This document shows positions 63,762-64,000 of a stretch of 64,000 nucleotides of DNA, one piece after another. This DNA is from Oscillospiraceae bacterium. Its GTDB lineage: Bacteria > Bacillota > Clostridia > Oscillospirales > CAG-382. The translations under genes were made by a program, and so were the position numbers. The notes below the pieces were generated by a model. That model saw only the letters and a program-made list of their open reading frames with translations. It ran no database searches and had not been told where the DNA came from. Position 1 is the stretch's first letter, and each line of letters begins with the position of its first letter. The stretch spans positions 36,061 through 100,060 of the forward strand of contig SVTM01000005.1 in the NCBI GenBank assembly GCA_015063785.1. Direction: 5' to 3'.

Positions 63762-63893
63762 TTATCTAAATTTCTCTGCTTCCGACAGCATATTTTCAAT
63801 GAATATTCCATAACCCCTCGTCGGATCGTTTACCATAACGTGAGTAACTGCACCAACTAATTTTCCATCCTGAATAATCGGACTACCTGACAC
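63762..63893 (-). pseudogene. spoIVB 3' fragment, copy 2
   Basis: The same 132-base piece of spoIVB as copy 1, reading [19 protein letters not shown], then [17 protein letters not shown] and AEKFR before the stop. By eye count it agrees with copy 1 at 98 of 132 bases and 37 of 43 residues, and most differences are silent. In-frame TAA and TGA codons lie immediately upstream, so it cannot be translated as a fusion. TGTTGTCCC (63909-63917) precedes it at the same 15-base distance. Confidence 0.85.
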
Positions 63894-64000
63894 GAGTGTT
63901 TGTCATTAGGGACAACAGTTTTACAAAAACAAAGAAGATCAACATTTTCAGCTGGTCTCCTTTGGCTTATTTATTCGTTATCGCTGAGATTTCTGCCGCA
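63894..64000 (-). other. Right edge: possible 3' end of another minus-strand gene
   Basis: Two minus-strand frames enter from the edge and close at 63971-63973 (CGRNLSDNE stop) and 63968-63970 (AAEISAITNK stop). Neither is long enough to name. A 20-codon open frame with an AAAGGAG site runs from 63945 to 63883 across the tail in another frame; it is probably not a gene. Confidence 0.3.

Noticed and set aside
63883..63945. 20-codon gene with a good ribosome site across spoIVB tail 2
   Set aside because: The frame differs from SpoIVB, the equivalent frame at tail 1 lacks a start, and the peptide is hydrophobic with no parallel.

Overview
The window looks like the chromosomal origin-proximal region of a Gram-positive, probably anaerobic and spore-lineage member of the Clostridia (Bacillota), perhaps a gut plant-glycan degrader of the Oscillospirales type. 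The reasons are the order dnaA-dnaN-recF-remB-gyrB, a holB-ricT pair, AGGAGG-type ribosome sites, sigma-A promoters with 16-18 bp spacers, a ParB-type parS site, SpoIVB remnants, many radical SAM proteins and a glycyl radical enzyme. The genus is not determinable from what I can see. No rRNA, tRNA, CRISPR array, transposase or integrase was recognised.

Layout. 1-10 kb: the 3' end of a PflX-like radical SAM gene, an orphan sensor kinase, comF, an MreB-type actin, two adjacent parS-like palindromes, holB, ricT, then a MarR regulator with a two-subunit ABC exporter. 10-22 kb: dnaA, a candidate oriC with DnaA boxes between dnaA and dnaN, recF, remB, gyrB, alaS, a HIT hydrolase, a phosphoribosyltransferase and holA. 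Everything from 1 to 21.8 kb is on the + strand, so the genes left of dnaA point into the candidate origin. The usual rpmH-rnpA block is not there.

22-26.6 kb: a glycan block in which AraC regulators sit divergently from a GH5 enzyme and a GH127 beta-L-arabinofuranosidase. 26.6-34.5 kb (minus strand): a ComEC-like channel without the nuclease domain, a membrane protein, three linked radical SAM-related genes and a tRNA methyltransferase (MnmM type). 34.5-44.4 kb: LysR with a CPA2 antiporter and MgtC, gdhA, a GH28-like beta-helix enzyme, a PAP2 phosphatase, two small Cys-rich proteins and an NSS sodium symporter. 44.7-53.7 kb: a secreted protein with a dead NodB fold, a response regulator and kinase pair, a DnaI-like helicase loader with a probable ATT start, mannonate dehydratase, an RNHCP protein, an SGNH/sialate-esterase-like protein and a DUF4091/GH123-like protein.

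53.7-64 kb: a DMT transporter, a short (654-residue) glycyl radical enzyme divergent from an AraC regulator, an operon of two secreted proteins of unknown function, and an SDR/AraC divergent pair. This last pair is flanked by two separate copies of the last 44 codons of spoIVB, each with its own terminator. These spoIVB tails are the most unusual structure here and may mark repeated insertion at the 3' end of spoIVB.

How the genes fit together. Four AraC regulators (21834, 25848, 56786, 62957) each sit beside one metabolic gene or short unit. None of the glycan enzymes at 22.7, 23.9, 39.5, 51.0 and 52.0 kb shows a signal peptide or an adjacent ABC sugar importer, which suggests cytoplasmic processing of oligosaccharides taken up by systems encoded elsewhere. 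Assignments rest on reading motifs by eye; no database search was possible.
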